Below are positions 17,242-24,737 of a DNA stretch of 64,000 nt, one piece after another. The stretch comes from Jannaschia faecimaris (GTDB lineage: Bacteria > Pseudomonadota > Alphaproteobacteria > Rhodobacterales > Rhodobacteraceae), in contig NZ_FNPX01000018.1 of NCBI RefSeq assembly GCF_900107415.1, positions 1 through 64,000 on the forward strand. Direction: 5' to 3'. Every line of letters starts with the position of its first letter. The first letter of the stretch is position 1. A model generated the notes under the pieces. It ran no database searches and was not told where the DNA came from. It saw only the letters and a program-made list of their open reading frames with translations. The position numbers and the translations under genes are program-made.

Positions 17242-17880
17242 CTATCCATCTGTTCCGTTTGCCAGGTCTTCACCGGGCAAAGTTATGCTGAAGTTTTTAT
17301 AATCCATGTGATCAGGCAAGGTCTCTGTTGCGCCGCTGGCGAGATTGACAAGCGAATCGATTGCGAATGGAAAACTGTAGTCTTCTGGAACGGTTAGCTC
17401 GACGGTCACTTCCGGTACGTATGGTCCGCCGAGATATCCAAGTTTCGGGTCGGGGGTATATGTAAACGTGAGGTCATCGATATCGGTACCGGCGGGTAGC
17501 TGCGGCGAGATGCGAGCCCAGATTTCACTGGCCGTGGCGTTGCTGGCGCTGCCGACGCAGGTGACTTCGGCCGGCATGGCACAGGCATTGGGAACCGCCC
17601 CGCACGAGGTGCCGAAACGCGGCGCTGGTATTGCGGTTCCTACTGAGTAGCGTTCGGGTATGAATTCGGCGCAGGCAGGCGGACGGACGGTCGCGACCCG
17701 CGCGGCAATCTGTACGGATTTTTCAGCCATCAGGTTATTCGAGGCAAAAATTCCGAAATCGATGATTGAGGCAATCATCAGGAAGAACACGACGACCACC
17801 ATGGCGAATTCGACCATGGCCGCGCCGCTTTCGTCGCGAATGAAGCGCCTGATGCGTGATGGATTTTCAAGCCGAGCCAC
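17242..17880 (-). CDS. TadE-like minor pilin (second of two)
   Basis: The protein has 212 residues. Residues 13-45 form a type IVb prepilin-like segment: basic R-R-F-I-R-D-E, then S-G-A-A-M-V-E-F-A (18-26) and a long hydrophobic helix. The rest is an extracytoplasmic domain with several cysteines likely to be disulfide-bonded. TadE and TadF pseudopilins are processed by the prepilin peptidase and help Flp pilus biogenesis. It starts two bases after the neighbouring TadE-like gene stops, so they are a tandem, coupled pair. Confidence 0.88.
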   Translation of the reverse strand: MARLENPSRIRRFIRDESGAAMVEFAMVVVVFFLMIASIIDFGIFASNNLMAEKSVQIAARVATVRPPACAEFIPERYSVGTAIPAPRFGTSCGAVPNACAMPAEVTCVGSASNATASEIWARISPQLPAGTDIDDLTFTYTPDPKLGYLGGPYVPEVTVELTVPEDYSFPFAIDSLVNLASGATETLPDHMDYKNFSITLPGEDLANGTDG

Positions 17881-17882
17881 GA

Positions 17883-18404
17883 TCAGAATATCCTCGAGCT
17901 GCCTGACACCGTCGCTGAAAACGGGTCCAGTTCATTTCCAAAAATTCCGAAAAGGAAACCGAGCGGAAACTGAACGGAGATTTGCGCGGCGACGGTCGCA
18001 ACGGGGGCCGGGGAAGTCCGGAAGTCTCCCGGGACGCAGGCATACGTCGCGTCTACACCTGTGACCGCGAATTGCGACGGAAGTACGCTGTTGTCCGATC
18101 GATCAGTTTCAATCCTTGTTTTCAAATCGGTTTCATAGTCGGTAAAGATGCCACCGGTGAAAGTGCCACCGGTGACGCTGCCATCGGTAGGGCAAATGTC
18201 GACGGGTGCAATTCGCCCAAGATAGCGGCTGGCATCCTGAACTCCGCTTAAAACCGCCTGGTAGCCGATAAACAGCCGTCCAAACTCAACAATGATGGCG
18301 AATATGAGTATCATCAGCGGCAGGCTGATAACGAATTCGACTACGGCGACGCCATCCTCGGATTTGAGAAACTGCTTGAGCCGGTTTTTGGGGGATAGCA
18401 TCAT
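17883..18404 (-). CDS. TadE-like minor pilin (first of two)
   Basis: The protein has 173 residues from the ATG at 18404 (a second ATG follows at 18401); the longer frame to 18503 lies inside the upstream gene and is rejected. The N-terminus reads K-S-E-D-G-V-A-V-V-E-F-V-I-S (14-27), followed by a hydrophobic helix typical of TadE/TadF pseudopilins, then a soluble extracytoplasmic domain with paired cysteines. It begins five bases after the TadG-like stop. Role inferred from family and operon: minor pilin or assembly factor of the Flp pilus. Confidence 0.85.
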   Translation of the reverse strand: MMLSPKNRLKQFLKSEDGVAVVEFVISLPLMILIFAIIVEFGRLFIGYQAVLSGVQDASRYLGRIAPVDICPTDGSVTGGTFTGGIFTDYETDLKTRIETDRSDNSVLPSQFAVTGVDATYACVPGDFRTSPAPVATVAAQISVQFPLGFLFGIFGNELDPFSATVSGSSRIF

Positions 18405-18409
18405 GGCGA

Positions 18410-19945
18410 TCACCGGTACAATTGAACGACGTCGCGAAAGACGCCACCCGTTCCAGCTGAGCTGTAGCCTGCAACCCCGGCAGAGCCGATAACCTCGACC
18501 CAAAGGTCAAAGGAAGGCGGCGATCCCACACCCTCGCCTACCGGGTTTGTCATGAAAATTTCGACAAACTCTGCAACGGGCACATTAGATGCCGAACCGT
18601 TTATCGGGTTCGCTACGCAGTCGACTGCTGCGGCAATGAGGACGCGACGCTTGGGGTTAGTCGAGACATTCGAGGTACATTGCGGCGTCCCCGCTTCGTC
18701 TCGACCATCCAGAATTGCACCGTTGGGCAGGCCAGCGGTCTTGGCATTCTCGATCTCGGCGACATAGACACCATAGCGGGTTCCGGCATAGGCGGCGGGG
18801 ATATGGGGCAATAGGTGGCTATCCTCGCCGACATCCAGCACTCCGTTGGCATCGCCATGGTTGGTGTCGATGTACGTGTCATAGTCCCAGGTGCCGTCCC
18901 CGAATCGCGTACAACCACCCGTGGCAGAGAAGCAATCGTCTTGCGGCAAGCCGATCGAATTGGTCGACGCCGTTGTAGAATTCCAGCCGCAGGAACCCGA
19001 CGGAATAATCCCGGAAATGGTGTTCGGGGCGGCGGTATAATTGGGGTCGTTCTTATAGGTGCTCATCACACTACTAAACTGGTCGAACCGTGTGTTGAAG
19101 ACGGCGTTCATCAGACCGACCTTTTGCCCAGGTTCGGTCGTGACGCCTTTTTCCGAATAGCACCTGGTGATATTGTCCTCGGCCCCGATGAGGCAGCCGA
19201 TAAGTTTTGCGCCGGAGAGCCCCTGGCAGGTCGACCCGACGGAGCCGGCCGTTACATCAAGGAAGCCGAAATCTCCGGGGCCCCACGCCGTGCCTTGACC
19301 GCCACTGCGCAGCAAAATCTGATCGCCGATCGAAGTGTTCTGGGTCGCACTCCATCCGGGTGGCTTGCAGAACATGAGCGGGGTGACGTCGCAGGCTTCC
19401 ATCGTGAAACCTGCGATGGCCTGCCCCGAAACAGTCGCCTGTGTTGCGCCGCCAGTCCCCAGGATAGCCCGAGTGGCTTGCAGAAATGGGGTGGCCAAAG
19501 TTGCGGGCGTCGCGACGACTTGCGCGAATATGGCTTCAGATGAGTTTGTTGTGAGAAACGGCGAGGTGTCCGTAGGGGTCCCGTCAGGCTCGACATCCTC
19601 TGCGGGCAAGCCATCGAGGAAGGTCAGCGTATAGTCGGCCGCGCCGAACAACGTGCCGTCGCCGCCATAAGCTTGCGGATTGGATATCAGAACATCGGCT
19701 GCGTTGGTCGCGCGTGTAATGCTGTCGTCCTGGCCGTCTAGTTCTGCCGCTGCGGCCAAGGCCACGTTTTCGGCAAACCGCTTCAGGTCAGTCTGCGCTA
19801 TCTGAATGCGGCCCATATCGAAGACGAGCGCCGTTATACCCAATATCGCAACAAGGGACATGATCCAGAGAACCAGAATGCTCCCGGATTCGTCGGCGGC
19901 GAAGCGGGCCAGTCGTTGGGGTGTGAAGGGCCCGCGCCGGATCAT
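18410..19945 (-). CDS. TadG-like pilus assembly protein
   Basis: The protein has 511 residues. The N-terminus has a basic stretch, then A-D-E-S-G-S-I-L-V-L-W-I-M-S (17-30) and a hydrophobic helix, followed by D-M-G-R-I-Q-I-A-Q-T-D-L-K, the usual start of the Tad domain. It lacks the E-F motif of pilins, consistent with TadG rather than TadE. The remaining 430 residues are extracytoplasmic, Gly/Thr/Asp rich with many cysteines. TadG is thought to anchor or link the pilus machinery across the envelope. The ATG overlaps the cpaB stop (ATGA). Confidence 0.82.
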   Translation of the reverse strand: MIRRGPFTPQRLARFAADESGSILVLWIMSLVAILGITALVFDMGRIQIAQTDLKRFAENVALAAAAELDGQDDSITRATNAADVLISNPQAYGGDGTLFGAADYTLTFLDGLPAEDVEPDGTPTDTSPFLTTNSSEAIFAQVVATPATLATPFLQATRAILGTGGATQATVSGQAIAGFTMEACDVTPLMFCKPPGWSATQNTSIGDQILLRSGGQGTAWGPGDFGFLDVTAGSVGSTCQGLSGAKLIGCLIGAEDNITRCYSEKGVTTEPGQKVGLMNAVFNTRFDQFSSVMSTYKNDPNYTAAPNTISGIIPSGSCGWNSTTASTNSIGLPQDDCFSATGGCTRFGDGTWDYDTYIDTNHGDANGVLDVGEDSHLLPHIPAAYAGTRYGVYVAEIENAKTAGLPNGAILDGRDEAGTPQCTSNVSTNPKRRVLIAAAVDCVANPINGSASNVPVAEFVEIFMTNPVGEGVGSPPSFDLWVEVIGSAGVAGYSSAGTGGVFRDVVQLYR

Positions 19946-20772
19946 TTCAGGAAGACCTGTTCCGTTGCCAGTCCGCGACGAACGATGACGCTGGAGCGGA
20001 CGGGAACTGGCGCAGGTGCAGGCTCTTCGGTCGCGACGACCTCCACGACCGGCTCCGGCTGGCGGGTGTCGAACAAGTCACCCAATTGGACCTGCTCCAG
20101 CGGCTCATGTTCAGGCGCATCCCGCTCGCGCAGGCTCAGGCTCAGTTGTCCGGCTTTTTGTGCAAGGGCCAGTTTCTGCCCATCATCGGGCAAAACTTCG
20201 ACGGTGATGGTGCGGGCCACCTGTGGTGAGCCTTGTTGCGACTCAGAGGTCTGGTCAATTCCCACAACACGTACATTCTGAAGCACTGTTCCGGCGCGCA
20301 ATTCACCGTCAGCAGTATAAGTCATCATGATATCCACTCGGTCGCCCGGGGCGACGAAGCCGCCAACCGCGGTCGAAGCGTTAACACTGATGGCCATGGC
20401 ACGATGCCCGGGCGTCAACTTCTGAACGATCGTAACCAACTCGCCCGGAGTTGAAAGTTTGGCGACCATGAGAGGCTCGCCGGGAAACATACGGCCCAAC
20501 GCCCGGCGGGGTTCACCGGCCAGGAACGGGTCCATGCTTGTGTATAGCCCCGGAACAAGAGCGTCTTTGGGCCACGATTTTGTCATCAGCATCGCCGGCT
20601 CAATCGCTTGGCCAAAAGCTATTTCGGAGCGTACTACAATCACGTCGACCATCTGTGCTTCCTGCATTGCAGTTGCAGACCCGGGGTTCACGGCAATGTT
20701 CATCACTGCGAAGGACCCCGCACCTGCCAACGCGGTGCCTACTAGAATGGTGGCAAAAGTTCTGAATTTCAT
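19942..20772 (-). CDS. cpaB: Flp pilus assembly protein CpaB/RcpC
   Basis: The protein has 276 residues from the ATG at 20772, with GGAGG six bases upstream. A signal anchor (1-25) precedes an SAF domain (about 38-100, with A-F-G-Q-A-I-E and P-G-E-P-L-M) and an RcpC-like region containing M-A-I-S-V-N-A-S-T-A-V-G-G-F-V and P-G-D-R-V-D-I-M-M. CpaB is a periplasmic factor that normally works with the secretin CpaC/RcpA. No secretin gene follows; the next gene is tadG-like, which is unusual. Confidence 0.92.
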   Translation of the reverse strand: MKFRTFATILVGTALAGAGSFAVMNIAVNPGSATAMQEAQMVDVIVVRSEIAFGQAIEPAMLMTKSWPKDALVPGLYTSMDPFLAGEPRRALGRMFPGEPLMVAKLSTPGELVTIVQKLTPGHRAMAISVNASTAVGGFVAPGDRVDIMMTYTADGELRAGTVLQNVRVVGIDQTSESQQGSPQVARTITVEVLPDDGQKLALAQKAGQLSLSLRERDAPEHEPLEQVQLGDLFDTRQPEPVVEVVATEEPAPAPVPVRSSVIVRRGLATEQVFLK

Positions 20773-20823
20773 AATAGCCTCCAGCATTACCTTTGAAAAA
20801 GGTATGACTTTGGGAGAAGAAGG

Positions 20824-20852
20824 TCCGGAAGCCGCGCCCAGCGGCTTCCGGA
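20824..20852 (-). terminator. Hairpin between flp and cpaB, probable partial terminator
   Basis: A perfect 12-base-pair stem (20824-20835 with 20841-20852, core CCGGAAGCCGC) has a five-base loop. On the minus strand it is followed by a pyrimidine-rich CCTTCTTCTCCC, not a clean T run. Its place between the pilin gene and the rest of the operon suggests attenuation or transcript stabilisation, giving more flp than downstream mRNA. Confidence 0.75.
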
Positions 20853-20881
20853 AGCATTTTCGATTGTGCTAGAAATTACTT

Positions 20882-21082
20882 CTAGCAATCGGCGTTTGAT
20901 GTATCAGTTGCTACGTCATAGGTGAGAGCACCACATGCGAGTGACGCGTTGGTCCCTGCCTGGTCTCCCATGACAGTGAAAGTCCCGACCCCGATACCGG
21001 CAGCAACCAGCAGTGCGATTGCGTATTCGACCATGGCCGCACCGTCTTCGTTTGCGGCGAACGTTTTGATATAATTGAACAT
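20882..21082 (-). CDS. flp: Flp-type IVb major pilin
   Basis: The protein has 66 residues. The start at 21082 (M-F-N-Y-I-K-T-F) places the Flp signature correctly; an earlier in-frame start at 21130 would add an implausible basic leader. Residues 11-20 read N-E-D-G-A-A-M-V-E-Y, containing the cleavage glycine and conserved Glu-Tyr, followed by a hydrophobic helix (21-40) and a short tail with two cysteines near the end. It is the pilus subunit, cleaved by a TadV/CpaA peptidase that is not encoded in this window. It is the first gene of the leftward Tad operon. Confidence 0.93.
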   Translation of the reverse strand: MFNYIKTFAANEDGAAMVEYAIALLVAAGIGVGTFTVMGDQAGTNASLACGALTYDVATDTSNADC

Positions 21083-21212
21083 TGTGTAGTCCCTTGCTCT
21101 ACTAATTAAAGGATGGCGTAACCGCGCCATTGAGATGTCGACACCAGATGGCAGCGATCTCCTTCACCATATGTTTCGGAAGCGGCGCTCACATCGTCCA
21201 AAGATATGAGAT

Positions 21213-21231
21213 TTACAACCTGAAGTTGTAA
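21213..21231. promoter_or_regulatory. Perfect dyad TTACAAC-N5-GTTGTAA upstream of flp
   Basis: This is a seven-base inverted repeat with a five-base spacer (CTGAA), about 130 bases upstream of the flp start codon in AT-rich DNA. It is a plausible dimeric activator or repressor site. The LuxR-type regulator at 22354 is the nearest candidate protein. The dyad itself is seen directly; its function is inferred. Confidence 0.5.
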
Positions 21232-21252
21232 TTTGTCCGATTCTCTTCCAAA

Positions 21253-21267
21253 TTAAGACATAATTAG
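21253..21267. promoter_or_regulatory. CtrA-like box upstream of flp
   Basis: TTAA-N7-TTAG matches the alphaproteobacterial CtrA consensus TTAA-N7-TTAA at seven of eight positions. It lies about 170 bases upstream of flp. Flp/Tad genes are CtrA-controlled in Caulobacter, so the site is credible, but one mismatch and AT-rich context make chance possible. Confidence 0.4.
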
Positions 21268-22353
21268 GACACACATGAAGCGCTGATCGCGGCACCGATT
21301 CGTTGATTTGCGGGCCGGACCGAGGGGTATTGAACTGTTATTCGCACCGTGTCGTCGACGTGGCCCAATCTCACATGCTGCGGAGCTGATCTGAGCGATC
21401 TCTACTATCGCTAGAGCGGAGAGCGGAGTTCATAGCTCTAGCCATTTTTCCCAATGATATGGTGGAAAACAGAGGATATCGGCGTGTTCTGACCGGCGTC
21501 GTCATTCTCGCAAGCGTTCGCAGTGATGACGCGCTGCGCTGAGTGTATCGGGGCCCACAAACACATACGCCAGCGACTGATAGCGGTCGGGCGACATGGG
21601 CCTGCTCGTTCGAAATCGGCGCTTCCGGCTGCGGAGACCCGCGGCCACAAACCGGTCACAATTCACTTGCGCAACTCTTAGTGCGCACAGTGCGGCACGA
21701 AGCCTGAATGTACGAAGGGAGTGTGGCAAGCTGATCGGGCGGGGTTGGGGGGGCGAGGGCAGCACGCAAGCAGAGCTTTCGGACCAAAAAGGTAGAGACG
21801 ATCGCCGGACCCGTTTCTTTATGGACCTCGGATCAGGTCATTGACTGCACCGGTGCCGCCGCATCGCTTCGCAATTTCCTACAACTGAATGACCACCTGC
21901 CTATAGAGGCCGCGGCACCAGGGTTGTCGTAAGCCATAATTGCAGCGCCTTGATGCCTTCGTGCCCGATCGGGAACTGCGCAACCGCGATCTCTCGGGCC
22001 TCATGCCCCGGAACAAACGGTCCTGAACTACTGAAATCTTGTTCGGCTGCCGGATCGACGTGCGACGACGCGATACGAGCGCCACCAAAAGTTCCCTGCC
22101 GCCGGTACCCTCGCTCAAACGTGACCCAATGATTATTCATCCTACCGCTTACGGCAAAGCTGCATCGGTCAAACGTGCCAAACTCCTGCCGCAAAATGGT
22201 CAAGTAAATTTACAACAGTAGACCAACGGGAGAATGATTCTGGATTTTTCAGCTCCAGCTTCTGCCGTATTGATGGGTTGGTCAGATTCTCGCCCTCCTT
22301 AGTGTGTTTGGACATGATTTTTTATGTCTGCGCTGTTTTTTGGAGCTTTATGA

Positions 22354-23184
22354 ATGTCGGCGATTAGGAAGAGTTTCAGTGCGGAGCAAACGCGCGGGTC
22401 GGTAAAGGTCGTTGCCAAATTTGTCCATGCTGTTGACTTGGGAGGGAATTTTCAGCTCGTCTTGGCGGGACTTCAGGGACTTGTCGGTTCCGACAGCGTT
22501 AAGATCGTGCGGCAAATGCGGCATTTCGATCGAACGCGGATTATGGCTCGGCACGAAAAGGCGGTCAGGATGCCGCCTGGCAAAGCATCATGCAGCCTCG
22601 GTTCCGAGCTTCTTGGTGATTTGCTACACACGACGAATTTGGGCAGTGTCCTTTGCATCACCGAAGTTAACGCAAGCATCGACGCGAGGGACAAGCTGGA
22701 TCAGTTCGGACTGCGGGAAGTTGTTACCCTCTCGCTTTGCACCGAGAGAGATTTTAGCGATTTTCTGGAGTTCCAGTTCGAGCGTCCGCTGCTCGAACAC
22801 AATCGGCAACTGCTAGAAATACTCGGATCCGTACTTTCGCAAAGTTGGCTTGACCGCGCGCCAGGGGTCGCGGCCATGCTCCTGGCCAGACAGCCATGCC
22901 AAAATTCGGAAGATCGCGAACCGAAATTCGCTAACGTTCTCAGCGTTCAGAACCCCGCCGGGCTCACCCGATCAGAGTATCGCATCTGCATGCTTGTTCA
23001 GGAAGGCCGTCTGCCGGACAAACTCTCTGAAATCCTGCAGATCAGCAAATCGACCTTTCGCAGTCATATGCGCTCCATCTTTCTCAAGACCGGGGTCTCG
23101 GGACACCTCGAACTTGTTCACCTGTTGCACCAGTCGGGCAACCAGACTCGAGATGGCCTTCAAATGAAAGCTGTGCAGCGCTGA
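22354..23184 (+). CDS. LuxR-type transcriptional regulator
   Basis: The protein has 276 residues from an ATG with GGAG about nine bases upstream. The C-terminal 60 residues form a LuxR/FixJ helix-turn-helix: L-T-R-S-E-Y-R-I-C-M-L-V-Q-E-G, then I-L-Q-I-S-K-S-T-F-R-S-H-M-R-S-I-F-L-K-T. The N-terminal 200 residues match no sensory domain I can name and lack an evident receiver aspartate motif. It lies beyond the Tad operon, reading away from it. LuxR-type proteins are common next to pilus and surface loci, so control of flp is a guess. Confidence 0.8.
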   Translation: MSAIRKSFSAEQTRGSVKVVAKFVHAVDLGGNFQLVLAGLQGLVGSDSVKIVRQMRHFDRTRIMARHEKAVRMPPGKASCSLGSELLGDLLHTTNLGSVLCITEVNASIDARDKLDQFGLREVVTLSLCTERDFSDFLEFQFERPLLEHNRQLLEILGSVLSQSWLDRAPGVAAMLLARQPCQNSEDREPKFANVLSVQNPAGLTRSEYRICMLVQEGRLPDKLSEILQISKSTFRSHMRSIFLKTGVSGHLELVHLLHQSGNQTRDGLQMKAVQR

Positions 23185-23343
23185 CGAATTATCTCTTTGC
23201 CACGGTATTCTTAGAGATTGGGCTTCAAAGGCGTTGACGAGGAGCGACAGCAAACAGCTGCTGTGAGCATGACACCTACCAGTGGATCGTCGGGCATTAG
23301 CCATAACCGGTGTCGGTACGGCACCCTTAATTCCAGTCTCCAT

Positions 23344-23703
23344 TTATGATTTGGATCCGTTTGCGCCGTTTGTAATGGGGGGTCTTCTAATCAAAGCGCT
23401 TATCGCCTGATCCCACCCAAGTGTTGTGCGGTTGGTCCTCATCGTAGTCACGGATCGACTGGAAACCACAGCTTCAGGACCAGCGGAGGGTCGTACCAAG
23501 GTGGCAGTGCCCGATCCCGTTCGGAACGCGCCTTGCCTATCAGATGCTGAGCCTTGATCTAGTGTCGCTGGACGTGGCCTGTCGTTGTGGCGAAGCCCGG
23601 ACAGTAGTTCCTCAAGATCCCTGACTAGCACTTCTTCGGGCCCCATCGTCTGGGGAAGTGTCACAGCGCCTCCAGTAAAGTTGATCTGAACCGCGGCGGA
23701 CAT
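23344..23703 (-). CDS. Hypothetical protein
   Basis: The frame has 119 codons and an ordinary soluble composition (V-Q-I-N-F-T-G-G-A-V-T-L-P, then E-V-L-V-R-D-L-E-E-L-L-S-G-L-R). Its ATG overlaps the stop of the next ORF upstream (TGATG), so the two could be coupled. I recognise no family. It may be a degraded remnant, since the area around has no other genes. Confidence 0.35.
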   Translation of the reverse strand: MSAAVQINFTGGAVTLPQTMGPEEVLVRDLEELLSGLRHNDRPRPATLDQGSASDRQGAFRTGSGTATLVRPSAGPEAVVSSRSVTTMRTNRTTLGWDQAISALIRRPPITNGANGSKS

Positions 23704-23966
23704 CAGCTAGGTCCCTGAGGCCGACCGCAGCCCGTTGGCCAACTGCGCGCCTGCTGCCATCGTGACCAGATGTCTCCAATGACCTCATACATCCATTTCG
23801 ACATAGATCGGTCCGAGACCTGGGGCTGCATGCTGGCGCGCGCAACCAAGGATTGGCGCGAAAATCCGGCGGACAGGATTTGAGCCGGTGTCTGTGATTG
23901 TTGCGAGATCGCCGTCCCGCTGTCTTGTCGTCTTTGGACCCGTAACCACCCTGTCGAACCCGCCAT
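23703..23966 (-). CDS. Hypothetical ORF coupled to its downstream neighbour
   Basis: This is an 87-codon frame ending one base into the start of the neighbouring hypothetical gene. The stretch Q-I-L-S-A-G-F-S-R-Q-S-L-V-A-R-A-S and D-R-S-M-S-K-W-M-Y-E-V-I-G-D-I-W looks protein-like. The last 15 residues (Gly, Pro, Arg, Cys) look random, as though a frameshift had occurred near 23750. Possibly a fragment of a larger decayed gene. Confidence 0.25.
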   Translation of the reverse strand: MAGSTGWLRVQRRQDSGTAISQQSQTPAQILSAGFSRQSLVARASMQPQVSDRSMSKWMYEVIGDIWSRWQQARSWPTGCGRPQGPS

Positions 23967-24245
23967 TGGAGTCCGGTTTGTATTGGTTGGCCGTCGGTCA
24001 GGACATGACTGTCACGCCATCTATGTCGAGGAAAGCCTATCCAATCCCAAGATGGGATGGACCGGCCGCGACGACGGCTTTAGCGTCATGACAGAAGGTC
24101 GGAGTTCTGGCTGATCTGGAGCAAACGTCCTTGGAGCCGGTCCTGCACTCATTGAACGACCTAACATGGTCCGTGATTTTCGAAACGCAGATGCCATTTT
24201 TCGTTCGTTCGCGAAGCGTCCCCGCCGGGGCAGCCGAACGCGATT

Positions 24246-24737
24246 TCAGTGATTCTGTTCAACGCGGTACGGGCGATCCAACGTGTGTTCCTCAAGGTTC
24301 GCGCCCGGTCCAATGCGGTCGATGACGGCAAACAGACCGGGCGCATGCAGCGGTGTCAGAACACCGTGCCAGATGCCCCGGTGAATGTTGATCGCTCGTC
24401 CGCTGCCGACCAGGAACGCCAGCGGATCACCCGGCACGCCGCCTGCGTCGGTGGCCACGGTGACGAGCCATTCCTTGTCGTGCATTGGCACAAAGCATTG
24501 GCTGCCTTCGGGATGTCGCTCCATCAGGTCAAGTGTATAGGGCAGGGCGCTCGGCGTGGCATCGAAAAGGCTGATGCCCGGACGCCCGTCCGCGAAGTCG
24601 AGCTTTGCACGGTCATGGAAGCGGCCGCACAATCCGGCATTGATCAGCTTGTCCGGCGGGCCCGAGACCTCCAGAACGTCGCCGAACGGGGCGAAGGCCT
24701 CGGGCGTCAGGGCCTGGGTTCTGATCACGCGGCTCAT
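24246..24737 (-). CDS. allA: Ureidoglycolate lyase
   Basis: The protein has 163 residues, the normal length for AllA (EC 4.3.2.3), which splits ureidoglycolate to glyoxylate and urea at the end of purine catabolism. Family phrases are T-P-E-A-F-A-P-F-G-D-V near the N-terminus, E-R-H-P-E-G-S-Q-C-F-V-P (about 73-84), and N-I-H-R-G-I-W-H-G-V-L-T-P (about 117-129) with the cupin-fold histidines. Its start overlaps the stop of the allantoinase/OHCU decarboxylase gene (ATGA), so it is coupled to the preceding pathway steps. The intervening allantoate step is not encoded in the window. Confidence 0.95.
   Translation of the reverse strand: MSRVIRTQALTPEAFAPFGDVLEVSGPPDKLINAGLCGRFHDRAKLDFADGRPGISLFDATPSALPYTLDLMERHPEGSQCFVPMHDKEWLVTVATDAGGVPGDPLAFLVGSGRAINIHRGIWHGVLTPLHAPGLFAVIDRIGPGANLEEHTLDRPYRVEQNH

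Larger units (their letters stand above)
21083..22353. other. 1.27 kb intergenic region upstream of flp
   Basis: The part nearest flp is AT-rich and holds the operator-like sites listed separately. From 21290 to 22350 I see no confident gene. A minus-strand frame starting at an ATG at 22140 and ending at 21901 (79 codons, with G-H-E-A-R-E-I-A-V-A-Q-F) has protein-like composition but no known motif. Frames at 21438-21765 look like decayed sequence. The region may be a graveyard of inserted DNA. Confidence 0.4.
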
